Positions 39,701-48,071 are shown, counted from the stretch's first letter. The stretch: DNA of 64,000 nucleotides from Streptomyces xanthii (GCF_014621695.1 NZ_CP061281.1:2294001-2358000), one strand, 5' to 3'. Numbers and translations are program-made. Notes: generated by a model from the sequence alone, not told the origin.

Positions 39701-40363
39701 TCAGGCGCGCCACTCCGCGGTGCGCTCGGGGGACGCCGCGTCGAGTGCCTTGCGGACGGCGGCGGCGTCGGCGGCGAGGCCGTAGACGGGGGTGCCGGGC
39801 TGCTGGCGCCAGGACTCGTCCTGACCGCCGGCGTCCACGGCGTCGAAGCCGATCTCGTCGAGGAGCCCGGTGACGACCCGCTTGGCGGCCTCGTCGTCGC
39901 CGGCGATCGGCAGGGCGACGCGCTGCGGGTCGCCGGCCGGGCGGGCCTTGTCGATGAGGTCCTGGGCGTACGTCCCGTTGAACACCTTGACCACGTCGTG
40001 GCCGAGCTGGCGCTCGGTCCAGCGGCTCTCGGTGAGGCCCTCGTCCTCGATGCCGGTGATCTTCCCGTCGCGCTGCTGCGGGTAGTAGTTGCCGGTGTCG
40101 ATGACGGTGACGTCGTCCGCCGCGCTGTCGAGCAGGCCGTCGGGCAGCGCGGGGACGGCCTTGAGCGGGATGGTGACGACCACGACCCGCGCGTCGCGCA
40201 CCGCGTCCTCGATGGTCGCGGCGGTCGCGCCGGTCTCCTCGGCGAGGGCGCCCAGGGTGTGCGGGCCGCGTGAGTTGGCGACGTGCACGTCGTGTCCGGC
40301 GGCGGTGAAGCGCCGGGTGAGGTTGCCGCCGATGTTGCCCGCGCCGATGATGCCGATCTTCAT
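39701..40363 (-). CDS. NADPH-dependent F420 reductase-like Rossmann protein
   Basis: A 220-residue dinucleotide-binding protein. It has MKIGIIGAGNIGGNLTR at the N-terminus and NSRGPHTLG next to it, plus VVVTIPLKAVPALP. Homologous annotations call it NADPH-dependent F420 reductase or an NAD-binding oxidoreductase; the Gln/Glu-rich substrate end is unspecific. The start is the ATG at 40363 behind CCGGAGGCAGGATCACC. An AT-rich palindromic operator candidate lies just upstream. Confidence 0.85.
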   Translation of the reverse strand: MKIGIIGAGNIGGNLTRRFTAAGHDVHVANSRGPHTLGALAEETGATAATIEDAVRDARVVVVTIPLKAVPALPDGLLDSAADDVTVIDTGNYYPQQRDGKITGIEDEGLTESRWTERQLGHDVVKVFNGTYAQDLIDKARPAGDPQRVALPIAGDDEAAKRVVTGLLDEIGFDAVDAGGQDESWRQQPGTPVYGLAADAAAVRKALDAASPERTAEWRA

Positions 40364-40385
40364 GGTGATCCTGCCTCCGGAAATT

Positions 40386-40404
40386 TATGCATGTGCATAT
40401 ACAT
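40386..40404. promoter_or_regulatory. palindromic operator candidate upstream of the F420-reductase-like gene
   Basis: TATGCATGTGCATA (40386-40399) is palindromic around a two-base centre, and ATGTGCATATACAT (40391-40404) is an ATGT-N6-ACAT palindrome overlapping it. It is an isolated AT-rich patch in a G/C-rich sequence, 23 bases before the ATG. The form is typical of PadR, MarR or HxlR sites, but no such regulator is adjacent. Confidence 0.55.
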
Positions 40405-40548
40405 AGATGGCAACCTCGTCCGCGGGCGGGCTATTCCGGGGGCGGCGGAGTTTTCCCACGCGCGCGGCCCGGGACACCTCGGCGCCGACCGCCTCCGTAC
40501 GGGCGGTGCTGTCCGCGGTGAACCGGGCCGCGCGGGTGGCGCGTTGAG

Positions 40549-43275
40549 CTACTGCTCGCAGGTGTCGGCGAAGGTCCCGCGGGTCACCACGTCGGTCGCC
40601 GCGGCGCTGGTGTCGAGCCAGGCGACGCGCTGACCGGAGCCCAGGGACGGGGCGAGCTGGGTACCGGAGGAGCAGGAAACGCGCTGGTAGGCGGCGGTGC
40701 CGTCGACGACGTCGGCGGTCGGGGCCACCTTCGCCTTCCAGGCGCCGCTCCAGGAACCGAGGCCGCCCCAGAAGTCGGTCGAGGAGTACGCGAACCAGTC
40801 GTCGGTGACGGAGAACTGGCCGAGGTAGAGCGAGGACGGGGCGCGCAGCTTCTTCATCTGCGTCAGGTCGGCGACCGGCGCGGTCTCCACGCTCTGGCTG
40901 CTGAGCAGGAACGCCTGGCTGTTGCGGAAGAACACCCGGTCCGAGGTGAGCTGGACGTCGGTGATCTGGCCGAAGAGGAAGCCGGACATGCGCTTGCTCT
41001 GCGTCGTACCGGTGGCGATGTCGTAGGTGAACAGCCAGGTGCCGTCGCCGCCGGTCCAGGCGATCGTGCCGTTCTTCATGGCGAGGCGGGCGGCGTAGGT
41101 GTCGCCGGCCTGCGGGGTCACGTTCACCGTGGTGCCGTCGGCCTTGCGGAGCATGACGTCCTGCTCGCCGTCGGCGGTGGTGGAGATGTAGGCGAGGGCG
41201 CCGTTCTCGGTCACCGGCTCGGTCTCGTCGGCGTCCGGCGTGTCGACGATCTTCCTGAGCTCGCCCTGGCCCTTGTCGCCCGCGCCGTAGACGCCGATGC
41301 CGTCGGCGGTGATCCGGGTGAGGACGACGCGGTCCTTGTCGAGGGAGGGATCGATCAAGTAGGCGTCGTCCTGGGCGAGTTCGTGGTCGGACTCGCCGTC
41401 CTGCTTGCTGAAGCGGCCGACGGTGATGCCGAACGCGGCGCCGCCCCGGTCCCAGGCGACGGCGTCGCCGTGCCCGATCGCGTAGACGTCGCCGCTGATC
41501 TGCGCTGCCTGCTCGTCGATGCCGCCGTAGACCTCGTAGGCGGGCAGCACGTCGGCGCCGATGGTGGTGCCGTCGGCGCGGTTGGCGCCCTGCTGCTCCC
41601 AGCCCTGCTCGATGCCGTGAGCGTCGAAGGCCTCGGTGACGGCGGCCAGTTGGGCGTCGGTCACCTTGAGGGACTTCGCGGCGAGGGTGACGGCGCCGCG
41701 CATGTCGGTGAAACCGGACAGCGGGGTGAGGTAGTTCTGGGCGGCGCGGTAGACGATCCGGTCGGCGACCTTCGGGTCGATGGCCTTGCGCAGGTCCCAC
41801 AGGGCGCCGCCGACGATGGTGGAGTTGTAGTGGACGCCGCCGTTGTCGATGTCGAGCGGGATCGGCTCGAAGTCCTTCTGGGCGCTGCGGCCGTCGTTCA
41901 GGTCGCGCAGGGCGCACTCCTCGAGCGGCTTGGTGCCGTTGCAGAGGTACTCGCCGATGAGACCGGACTTCGGGTCGTCCATGGCGACGCCCTTGTCGGC
42001 GGTCTCCATGGCGTTGCCGAAGTAGTCGGAGATCGCCTCGTTGAGGGCGCCCGACTGGTTGAGGTAGACGAGGCCGGCGCTGTGCTCGGTGACGCCGTGG
42101 GTCATCTCGTGGCCGACGACGTCGAGGCCGACGGACAGCGGTACGCCGTCCATGTGGCCGTAGACCATCTTCGAGCCGTCCCAGAAGGCGTTGGCGTAGT
42201 CCTTGCCGTTGCTGGCGACGTTGACGACGGAGTGGACGCTGCCGCCCTTGCCGTCGATGCCGTCGCGGCCGATCTCGTTCTTGTAGAACTCGTAGACCTT
42301 GGCGGCGTTGACGTGCGCGTCGACGGCGCCGGAGGAGGTGTCGGCTCCGTCGAAGCGGTCGGTCGCGGACGTCACGAGCGGGACGTCGTCGGGGACGGGG
42401 CCGCCGGCGACGTCGAGGTAGCTCTTGCGCCGGGCGTCGTAGGTGCGGATCTGGCCGCCGGTGACCGGGTACATGGCGCGGGTCGAGTCGACCAGCGTGT
42501 ACGAGCCGTCGGCCGCCTTGTCCGCCTCGAGCCGCACGTCGGTGCCGTCGACGCGGACGCCGGTGGCCTGCGCGGGCGCGGCGTCGGCGGAGTCGATGTT
42601 GTTGTACGAGAGGGCGATGCCGCCGACGCGGGCGTCGACGTAGGCCTCCTGGCGGACGGGGCTGCCGTCCCGGTGGGCGCCGGTGACGGTGAAGTGCCAG
42701 GCGAGGCGGCCTCCCCGGGCGTCGGGGAGCACGGTCAGGCCGTGGGCGGAGGTCGTGGCGCCCTCGACGCCGCGCAGCCGGGAGTCGAGGGAGAACAGAC
42801 GCTTCCTCGCCGTCGTCTCGTCGACCTTCGGCGTGGTGGAGACCGTGAGCGCGGTGTACAGGGTGCCCGTGGCGGAGGTGACCCGCTGCTCGTCGCCGGC
42901 CGTCTCGGTCTGCACGGCGTACTCGGCGCCGAACACCGGGATGCCGTCGTGCAGTTGACGGAAGCGGACGGAGGTCTGCGCGCCGTCCTTGGTGGTGCGG
43001 GCGGTCTTCAGGTCGGACACGGGGACCTTGTACGTGTCCTGGTGGTCGGCGAGGTGGGCGCGGGCGGCCTGGGCGGGGGTGCCGGCGCGGGGCGCCTTGT
43101 CGAGGCCCTGGGTCAGGGCCGGGGCCACGGGGGCCGGTGACTGCGTGCCCGGTTCCGGGGCCGGCGGGGTGTCGGCGGCCCAGGCGGGGCCGGCCAGCAG
43201 TGCGGTTCCGGTCGCGGCGGCCACGACGCCGGCGGCCACCACCTGACGTATCGGTCTCTTGAACCGCTTCGTCAT
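40549..43275 (-). CDS. secreted M4 family metallopeptidase (thermolysin-like) with C-terminal propeller
   Basis: A 908-residue secreted zinc protease. Residues 1-33 are a Sec signal ending in AGPAWA. FTP and PepSY propeptide regions follow. The catalytic domain has HEMTH (about residue 387) and the downstream glutamate in NEAISDYFGN (about 413), then HYNSTIVGGALW. The last ~350 residues look like a TolB-like beta-propeller (DGEQDVMLRKADG, GDGTWLFTYDIATG), making it far longer than typical Streptomyces M4 enzymes of 500-550 residues. The start is the ATG at 43275; the longer frame upstream is non-protein. A hairpin lies in the leader. Confidence 0.95.
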   Translation of the reverse strand: MTKRFKRPIRQVVAAGVVAAATGTALLAGPAWAADTPPAPEPGTQSPAPVAPALTQGLDKAPRAGTPAQAARAHLADHQDTYKVPVSDLKTARTTKDGAQTSVRFRQLHDGIPVFGAEYAVQTETAGDEQRVTSATGTLYTALTVSTTPKVDETTARKRLFSLDSRLRGVEGATTSAHGLTVLPDARGGRLAWHFTVTGAHRDGSPVRQEAYVDARVGGIALSYNNIDSADAAPAQATGVRVDGTDVRLEADKAADGSYTLVDSTRAMYPVTGGQIRTYDARRKSYLDVAGGPVPDDVPLVTSATDRFDGADTSSGAVDAHVNAAKVYEFYKNEIGRDGIDGKGGSVHSVVNVASNGKDYANAFWDGSKMVYGHMDGVPLSVGLDVVGHEMTHGVTEHSAGLVYLNQSGALNEAISDYFGNAMETADKGVAMDDPKSGLIGEYLCNGTKPLEECALRDLNDGRSAQKDFEPIPLDIDNGGVHYNSTIVGGALWDLRKAIDPKVADRIVYRAAQNYLTPLSGFTDMRGAVTLAAKSLKVTDAQLAAVTEAFDAHGIEQGWEQQGANRADGTTIGADVLPAYEVYGGIDEQAAQISGDVYAIGHGDAVAWDRGGAAFGITVGRFSKQDGESDHELAQDDAYLIDPSLDKDRVVLTRITADGIGVYGAGDKGQGELRKIVDTPDADETEPVTENGALAYISTTADGEQDVMLRKADGTTVNVTPQAGDTYAARLAMKNGTIAWTGGDGTWLFTYDIATGTTQSKRMSGFLFGQITDVQLTSDRVFFRNSQAFLLSSQSVETAPVADLTQMKKLRAPSSLYLGQFSVTDDWFAYSSTDFWGGLGSWSGAWKAKVAPTADVVDGTAAYQRVSCSSGTQLAPSLGSGQRVAWLDTSAAATDVVTRGTFADTCEQ

Positions 43276-43302
43276 CGTTCGTCCTCCCCATTCACACACG
43301 GA

Positions 43303-43326
43303 ACGCGGGGCGCAGGGGCCCCGCGT
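43303..43326 (-). promoter_or_regulatory. stem-loop in the protease leader
   Basis: ACGCGGGG (43303-43310) and CCCCGCGT (43319-43326) form an 8-base stem with an 8-base loop, 28 bases ahead of the metallopeptidase start. It could be the end of the upstream regulator transcript or a leader element. Confidence 0.4.
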
Positions 43327-43437
43327 GTTCGGTGCGTCGATGGTTCGGCACGGTGCGTGCACACGACAAGGGATCGGACCTGGCGCCAAGTGGCCATGGC
43401 GTAAACACGCCTGGTTACCGGCGAGTCGGGCGGGGGC

Positions 43438-44307
43438 TCAGTCGAGCCAGCCGGCGCGGGCCGCGTGGCTGCCGAGCTGGAAGCGGGTGGCGGCGTCCGC
43501 GCGGGCCATCAGGGCACTGAGCCTGCGCTGCACGGTGCGGTGTCCCATGCCGAGCTGCCGGGCGATGGCGGCGTCGGTGAGTCCCACGTGCAGCAGGGCG
43601 AGCAGTTGCCGGTCGAGGGCGTCGAGTCCGTCGCGCGCGGTGTGCTCGCCGGGCGGGGGTTCGGGCACGGCGCGCAGGGGGCGGGCCCGGTCGTAGCACT
43701 GGTCGAAGAGGGCCTGGAGCGCGGTGAGCAGGCCGCTGCGGTGGACGACGAGGGCGACGGGTTCGGTCTCGTCGCGCTCGGGGTCGAGGGGCAGCAGGGC
43801 GATGCCGCGGTCGACGACGGTCAGTTTGATCGGCACGCGGTCGGCGACGGTGACGCTCTGGCCCTGCGCGACGAGTTCGGCGACGGAGGCGGCGGTGTGC
43901 GGCCGGTCGAACCAGCCGCGCTCCACGACGGAGCGCAGCAGGACGCCGCGGGCCATGGAGTCCCGTTCCACCTCTTCGATGCCGTCCTCGACGGAGAGGG
44001 CGACGGGTGCCTCGCGCATGGGGAGCAGGGAGCAGACCTCGTGCTGGGCCTGCCGGCCCATGATCAGGAGCCGGCGGCGTATCGCGGCGGCGCCGGAGAG
44101 CACCTCGACGGGGGCGCCGGAGGCGCGTATGTGGGCGGCCCGGTGCCGTTCGGAAAGCTCGGTGACCAGGTGCTCGACCTGGTAGAGGGCACCCCGGCGG
44201 GCCTCCAGGAGGGGGCCGAGGGCGAGGACGGGCGAGGCGGCGCGGTAGTGCGGGGCGCCTCCGTCGGGATCGAGAGCGGCGCTGGCGAGGCCCCTTTCGA
44301 CGAGCAC
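43438..44307 (-). CDS. TrmB/LuxR-type helix-turn-helix regulator 2, start uncertain
   Basis: At least 289 residues, paralogous to the regulator at 37653. A C-terminal LuxR-type HTH (ALDRQLLALLHVGLTDAAIARQLGMG in pieces, then HRTVQRRLSALMARADAA) ends with ARAGWLD. The GTG at 44307 gives a protein beginning inside the N-terminal domain. The frame continues upstream with good protein sequence (VYRRLVDRPG) to 44499, but without any ATG, GTG or TTG. The true start is probably the CTG at 44499 behind AAGG, directly after the EF-hand gene. It lies upstream of the M4 protease gene on the same strand and may regulate it. Confidence 0.75.
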   Translation of the reverse strand: MLVERGLASAALDPDGGAPHYRAASPVLALGPLLEARRGALYQVEHLVTELSERHRAAHIRASGAPVEVLSGAAAIRRRLLIMGRQAQHEVCSLLPMREAPVALSVEDGIEEVERDSMARGVLLRSVVERGWFDRPHTAASVAELVAQGQSVTVADRVPIKLTVVDRGIALLPLDPERDETEPVALVVHRSGLLTALQALFDQCYDRARPLRAVPEPPPGEHTARDGLDALDRQLLALLHVGLTDAAIARQLGMGHRTVQRRLSALMARADAATRFQLGSHAARAGWLD

Positions 44308-44504
44308 GTCGAGGGCGCGGGCGACCTCGGGTGCGGGAAGGGGGCCGATGAGCGCGTCGGGGGTGCTGCCGGGCCGGTCGACGAGCCGCCGGTAGACGGC
44401 GTCCTCCTCGGGGCCGAGTCCGAGGAGCGTGAGCAGCGACGACGCCGCGTCCCCCGGGGCGGGGCCCGGTGGACGCGGCGGAGTCGGGTCGGCGCTCAGC
44501 GCGC

Positions 44505-44720
44505 TCAGGCCTTGTTGAGGTTGGCCCAGAACTCGTCGAAGGACAGGAGCTTGTCCCCGTTGGCGTCCTGCTTGGCGATGAGGGCCTCGGCCACCGACTC
44601 CGTGACGTGGAAGTCGCCCATCTGCGCCATGGCGCTCTTGTACTCGGCCGCCGTGATGAAGCCGTCGCCGTCCGCGTCGAACCGCTCGAACGCCTTGCGT
44701 GCCGCCTCGATGTCCGCCAC
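44505..44720 (-). CDS. cabD: EF-hand calcium-binding protein, CabD-like
   Basis: A 71-residue protein made of two EF-hands. The loops are DADGDGFITAAE and DANGDKLLSFDE, both with the expected oxygen ligands at positions 1, 3, 5 and 12. It resembles the S. coelicolor CabD calcium-binding protein, a small Ca2+ buffer or sensor. The GTG at 44720, about 9 bases after GAGGGG, is preferred over the GTG at 44729, which would leave no spacing. It lies between the MerR gene and the second TrmB/LuxR regulator. Confidence 0.88.
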   Translation of the reverse strand: MADIEAARKAFERFDADGDGFITAAEYKSAMAQMGDFHVTESVAEALIAKQDANGDKLLSFDEFWANLNKA

Positions 44721-44792
44721 CGGGACCACCCCTCGTTTACGTACTGCTGTGCCGCGCCGCTCGGGCGCGGCACCGGATTGACGGGGCCCAGA

Positions 44793-45707
44793 TTATCGGG
44801 CGCCGTGCGCGCGCAGTGCGGCGAGTACCCAGGCGAACTCCGCCTCGTGCCGGGGCAGGGTCTCCAGGCCCCGTACGAGGGAGACCAGATCGCGGAACCG
44901 GGCGACGTCCTCGTTGGCCGCGGCTTCGAGGCGGGTGAGCACCTCGGCGCGGTCGGCGTCGCCGAGCAGGCCCCGCAGCACCTCGTCGGCCTGGGGGGAC
45001 GCGGGGTCGATGCCGCGCTCCAGGCTCTCGCCGGCGAGCTGCACGAGGCGGCTCATGAACCACAGGGAGCTGCCGGGCGTGATGTCGGGGCCGCGGTCGG
45101 CGGCGTTGAACTCGACCATGCCGCGCATGTGGGCGCGGAAGCCCTGGTCCTGCATGAGTTCGGCGAGCTCGACCCAGGCGTCGACCTGGGCGCTGGTGGG
45201 GTCGTCGGGCAGGTCGGGGACCATGACGCGCAGGCGGGTGCGGATGTCGGGGTCGGCGGTGTCCAGGCCGCCGAAGGTCTGCTCCATGAAGTCGTCGATG
45301 ATGTGTTTGCGTTCTGCGGCGGAGAGCCGTGCGAGCTTGTTCATGAGGGCCGTCTCCTCGGCGGTCGAGTTGCGTTTCGCGACCGTCGACAGCACCGCCC
45401 GGTTCAGCCTGAGGGCCCGGATCTGGGCGTCCAGGGCGGCCACGTGGGCGGCGGCGACGGACGCGATGTCCTTCTCGCCGCCGACCACGTTCCGTACGTC
45501 GGCGAGGCCGAGGCCCAGCTCGCGCAGGGTGCGGATCAGTTCGAGCCGGGCCACGGACTCGGCGTCGTAGAGCCGGTAGCCGCCGTCGCTGCGGGTCACC
45601 GGGTGCAGGACGCCCTCGTCGGACCAGTAGCGGATGGTGCGCACCGTGAGTCCGGTGCGGCGTGCCAGGGCGCCGATGGTGAGCAGGTGCGGGCCGTCGT
45701 CGGTCAT
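44793..45707 (-). CDS. MerR-family transcriptional regulator
   Basis: A 304-residue regulator. The winged HTH LLTIGALARRTGLTVRTIRYW and the VTRSDGGYRLYDAES turn are at residues ~9-50, then the long coiled dimerisation helix (LELIRTLRELGLGLADVRNVV). The C-terminal 180-residue helical part has no cysteine signature, so a small-molecule or protein ligand is more likely than a metal. It is the last gene before the EF-hand gene and begins 65 bases after the YVTN-lipoprotein gene ends. Confidence 0.9.
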   Translation of the reverse strand: MTDDGPHLLTIGALARRTGLTVRTIRYWSDEGVLHPVTRSDGGYRLYDAESVARLELIRTLRELGLGLADVRNVVGGEKDIASVAAAHVAALDAQIRALRLNRAVLSTVAKRNSTAEETALMNKLARLSAAERKHIIDDFMEQTFGGLDTADPDIRTRLRVMVPDLPDDPTSAQVDAWVELAELMQDQGFRAHMRGMVEFNAADRGPDITPGSSLWFMSRLVQLAGESLERGIDPASPQADEVLRGLLGDADRAEVLTRLEAAANEDVARFRDLVSLVRGLETLPRHEAEFAWVLAALRAHGAR

Positions 45708-45771
45708 GCCGGGGAGTCTGGGCCTTCCAGTGGGTGGAGACTCAAGCCCACGATGCCACGGGGTGCACGGG

Positions 45772-46977
45772 TCAGCGGAAGACTCCGGTGTGTCCGAGGG
45801 AGTAGCGGCCGGGCTGGGGGTAGACGGCGAGGCCGTGCGGGCCGGAGCCGACAGGGATGCGGGCGAGCTGCTTTCCGGTGCGGGTGTCGATGGCGTAGAC
45901 CTCGGCGTCGTAGCGGCCGGAGAGCCACAGGACCTTGCCGTCGGCGGAGACGCCGCCCATGTCGGGGCTGCCGCCCTGCGGGAGGTGCCACTTCTTGGTG
46001 AGCTTGTCCTTGGTGAAGTCGAAGACGGAGACGCTGCCTTCGCCCCGGTTGGAGACGTACATCTCCTTGGAGTCGCGGCTGACGTAGAGGCCGTGGGTGC
46101 CCTTGCCGGTGGGCAGGAGCGTCGGCTTGGTGAACTTGTCGCCGTCGAGGACCCACATGCCGTCGGCCTCCATGTCGGCGATGTAGAACTTCTTGCCGTC
46201 GGGCGACATCTTGACGTCCTGCGGCATGGCCCCGTCGTACGGGAGTTTCTGCTGCCCGACGACCTTCATCTTCGCGGTGTCGACCTTGAGGAGTTCGCCG
46301 CTGAACTCGCAGGAGACGATGAAGTAGCGGCCGTCGAGGGAGAAGTCGGCGTGGTTGACGCCGTAGCAGCTGACGGGTTCGGTGTGCTGGATCTTCATGG
46401 TGTGGGGGTCGCGGAAGACCAATTGGCGGTCGAGCGAGGCCATGACGACGGCGTGCTTGCCGTCGGGCGTGAAGTAGAGGTTGTACGGGTCGTGCACGTC
46501 GACCGTGTCGCCGGCCTTGCCGGTCTTCGGGTCGATGGGGGTGAGGGTGTTGCCCTTGTCGTTGTTGACCCAGAGGGTCTTGAGGTCCCAGGAGGGCACG
46601 ACGTGCTGGGGCTGGCGGCCGACCTTGATCGTCTCGATGATCTTGTACGTCTTGGGGTCGATGACGGAGACGGTGTCGGACTCGGTGTTGGGCACGTAGA
46701 CCCGGGACGGGAAGTCCTTGACGACCGGGGACAGCTTGTTCGGCCGGTCGGCGGCGTAGACGTCCTGGGGGTCGAGGACGGGCGGCATGCCGGTCAGTCC
46801 GTCGATCTTCGGCTTGGCGGGCTTGACCGGTTTGACTGGCTTGATGGCCTGGGCGGTGTCGTGCGCGGGCTTCTCCGTGCCGCAGCCGGTCAGGGCGGTG
46901 AGGGCGGCGGTCACGGCGGCGGCGAGCAGCACGCCGGTGCGGCGGGTGGGGGTCCGGCGGGCGGGGTGGGTGTTCAC
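45772..46977 (-). CDS. YncE/YVTN beta-propeller lipoprotein
   Basis: A 401-residue lipoprotein. The signal is RRTGVLLAAAVTAALTA with lipobox LTGC. A KPVKPVKPAKP linker follows, then a seven-bladed YVTN-type propeller with repeats such as VYVPNTESDTVSVIDPKTYKI and MYVSNRGEGSVSVFDF (each broken here to short pieces in practice). It probably forms a surface binding or scaffolding platform. The GTG at 46977 overlaps the deacetylase stop by four bases (GTGA), so the two are translationally coupled. Confidence 0.88.
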   Translation of the reverse strand: MNTHPARRTPTRRTGVLLAAAVTAALTALTGCGTEKPAHDTAQAIKPVKPVKPAKPKIDGLTGMPPVLDPQDVYAADRPNKLSPVVKDFPSRVYVPNTESDTVSVIDPKTYKIIETIKVGRQPQHVVPSWDLKTLWVNNDKGNTLTPIDPKTGKAGDTVDVHDPYNLYFTPDGKHAVVMASLDRQLVFRDPHTMKIQHTEPVSCYGVNHADFSLDGRYFIVSCEFSGELLKVDTAKMKVVGQQKLPYDGAMPQDVKMSPDGKKFYIADMEADGMWVLDGDKFTKPTLLPTGKGTHGLYVSRDSKEMYVSNRGEGSVSVFDFTKDKLTKKWHLPQGGSPDMGGVSADGKVLWLSGRYDAEVYAIDTRTGKQLARIPVGSGPHGLAVYPQPGRYSLGHTGVFR

Positions 46978-47756
46978 GTGAGCAGCTCCGTGCAGGTCAC
47001 CGCGGCCAGGCCGCGACGGGAGAGGTGGTCCAGGAGGGGCGGGAGCGCGGCGACGGTGTCCGCGTATCCGAAGTGGAGGCTGACGACGGAGCCGGGGCGT
47101 ACGGCCGAGGTGACGTTCTCGACGACGGCGTCGGCGCCCGGCGAGGTGAAGTCGAGCGAGTCGACGTCGTACGAGAGGACGTGCGGGTAGCCGGCCCGCT
47201 GGGCGAGGCGGACGACGAGCGGGGTCGCGGTCGGGGTGCGCGAGGGGCGGAACCAGGTGCCGATGGAGCCGGTGAGGCGGCGCAGGCGGTCGGCGCAGCC
47301 GGTGATCTCGGCGGTGGCGTCGGCCTCGGACATGGTGTTGATGCCCTGGTGGTGGAGGGTGTGGTTGCCGAGGTCGTGGCCGGCGTCGAGGATGCGGCGG
47401 GCCATGTCCGGGTGCTGGTCGAGCCAGGTGCCGACGGCGAGGACGGTGACGTGGGCGCCGGCCTTCTCGGCCTCCTTCAGGACCGCGTCCGCGATCTTCG
47501 GGTCGCCCTGGCCGTGGAAGGTGAGGGCGACGCGGTCGCGGTCGCGGGGTCCGTGGGTGAGCTGGGCGGGCTGCCCGGGGAAGCGGCGCGGGGCGGGGGC
47601 GGCGCGGGCGGACTCCGCGGGGCGGGCGGGGTGGGCCTTGGGCGCCGGGGTGGCGGCGGGGTGCTCGTCGGCCGCGCAGCCGGTGGCGAGGGCGGCGGTG
47701 AGCCCGGCGCCGAGGCGCAGCGCGGAGCGGCGACGGATCGGTTCGGCCTTGGTCAC
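46974..47756 (-). CDS. polysaccharide deacetylase-like lipoprotein lacking the Asp-Asp motif
   Basis: A 260-residue NodB-fold protein. The N-terminus has a twin-Arg-like RRRSALRLG, a hydrophobic signal and lipobox-like ATGC. Motif 1, normally TFDDGP, reads TFHGQGDP, so both Asp residues are replaced. Motif 2, NHTLHH, keeps the HxxxH zinc pair; TWFRPSRTP and SLHF resemble motifs 3 and 5. It may bind zinc and sugar without classical deacetylase chemistry. The GTG at 47756 overlaps a mini-ORF stop (GTGA) and lacks its own SD. It pairs with the YVTN lipoprotein gene. Confidence 0.82.
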   Translation of the reverse strand: MTKAEPIRRRSALRLGAGLTAALATGCAADEHPAATPAPKAHPARPAESARAAPAPRRFPGQPAQLTHGPRDRDRVALTFHGQGDPKIADAVLKEAEKAGAHVTVLAVGTWLDQHPDMARRILDAGHDLGNHTLHHQGINTMSEADATAEITGCADRLRRLTGSIGTWFRPSRTPTATPLVVRLAQRAGYPHVLSYDVDSLDFTSPGADAVVENVTSAVRPGSVVSLHFGYADTVAALPPLLDHLSRRGLAAVTCTELLT

Positions 47757-47793
47757 CCGCCCATTTAAGGGGGAACCGACACAAAAGCCTCCT
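47753..47793 (-). promoter_or_regulatory. leader mini-ORFs ahead of the deacetylase-like gene
   Basis: On the minus strand the only strong SD, AGGAGG (47788-47793), lies 5 bases before a GTG at 47782 that opens MSVPP-stop (47765-47782). Its stop abuts an ATG at 47764 that opens MGG-stop, and this stop overlaps the deacetylase GTG at 47756. The arrangement implies chained re-initiation. It may be coincidence, and an upstream start of the deacetylase has not been excluded. Confidence 0.35.
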
Positions 47794-47990
47794 ACCGACC
47801 CGGGGACCTTAATGAATACTGGATGCCGGGTGTACTTTTTCTTCATTTACGAGGCTGGCGAGCGATGTAACCAATGATTCATTTGGCCGTTCCGGGCGTC
47901 CTGTGCCATCCTCGGTGGCACGACCTCCATTGACCCGGGCCGGTCGTCTCAGACGCCGCGGACTCCACCCCTTCTGTTCGCGGCGCACCA
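47794..47990. promoter_or_regulatory. AT-rich promoter region of the deacetylase operon
   Basis: This part of the 315-base gap is unusually AT-rich for the window. On the minus strand GTTACA, a 16-base spacer and TAAATG lie near 47845-47872 and can serve as -35 and -10. A small hairpin, GTGCCA/TGGCAC (47904-47922), is nearby. No gene is supported. Confidence 0.35.
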
Positions 47991-48040
47991 CACGAAAGCC
48001 CCCGCGGCGCCGCACGACGGCGAGAACGGGGGCTTTCGTG
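47991..48040 (-). terminator. strong terminator of the RsbW-like ATPase gene
   Basis: CACGAAAGCCCCCG (47991-48004) and CGGGGGCTTTCGTG (48027-48040) are perfect 14-base complements with a 22-base loop. It lies 31 bases after the stop of the anti-sigma-like gene, on the minus strand. Confidence 0.85.
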
Positions 48041-48071
48041 CGTCCGGGGCCACCGGCCGCCGGGTCACGTG

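Noticed and set aside
41383..43140. 585-residue plus-strand open frame
   Set aside because: It lies opposite the M4 protease, whose HEMTH motif and signal peptide confirm the minus-strand gene.
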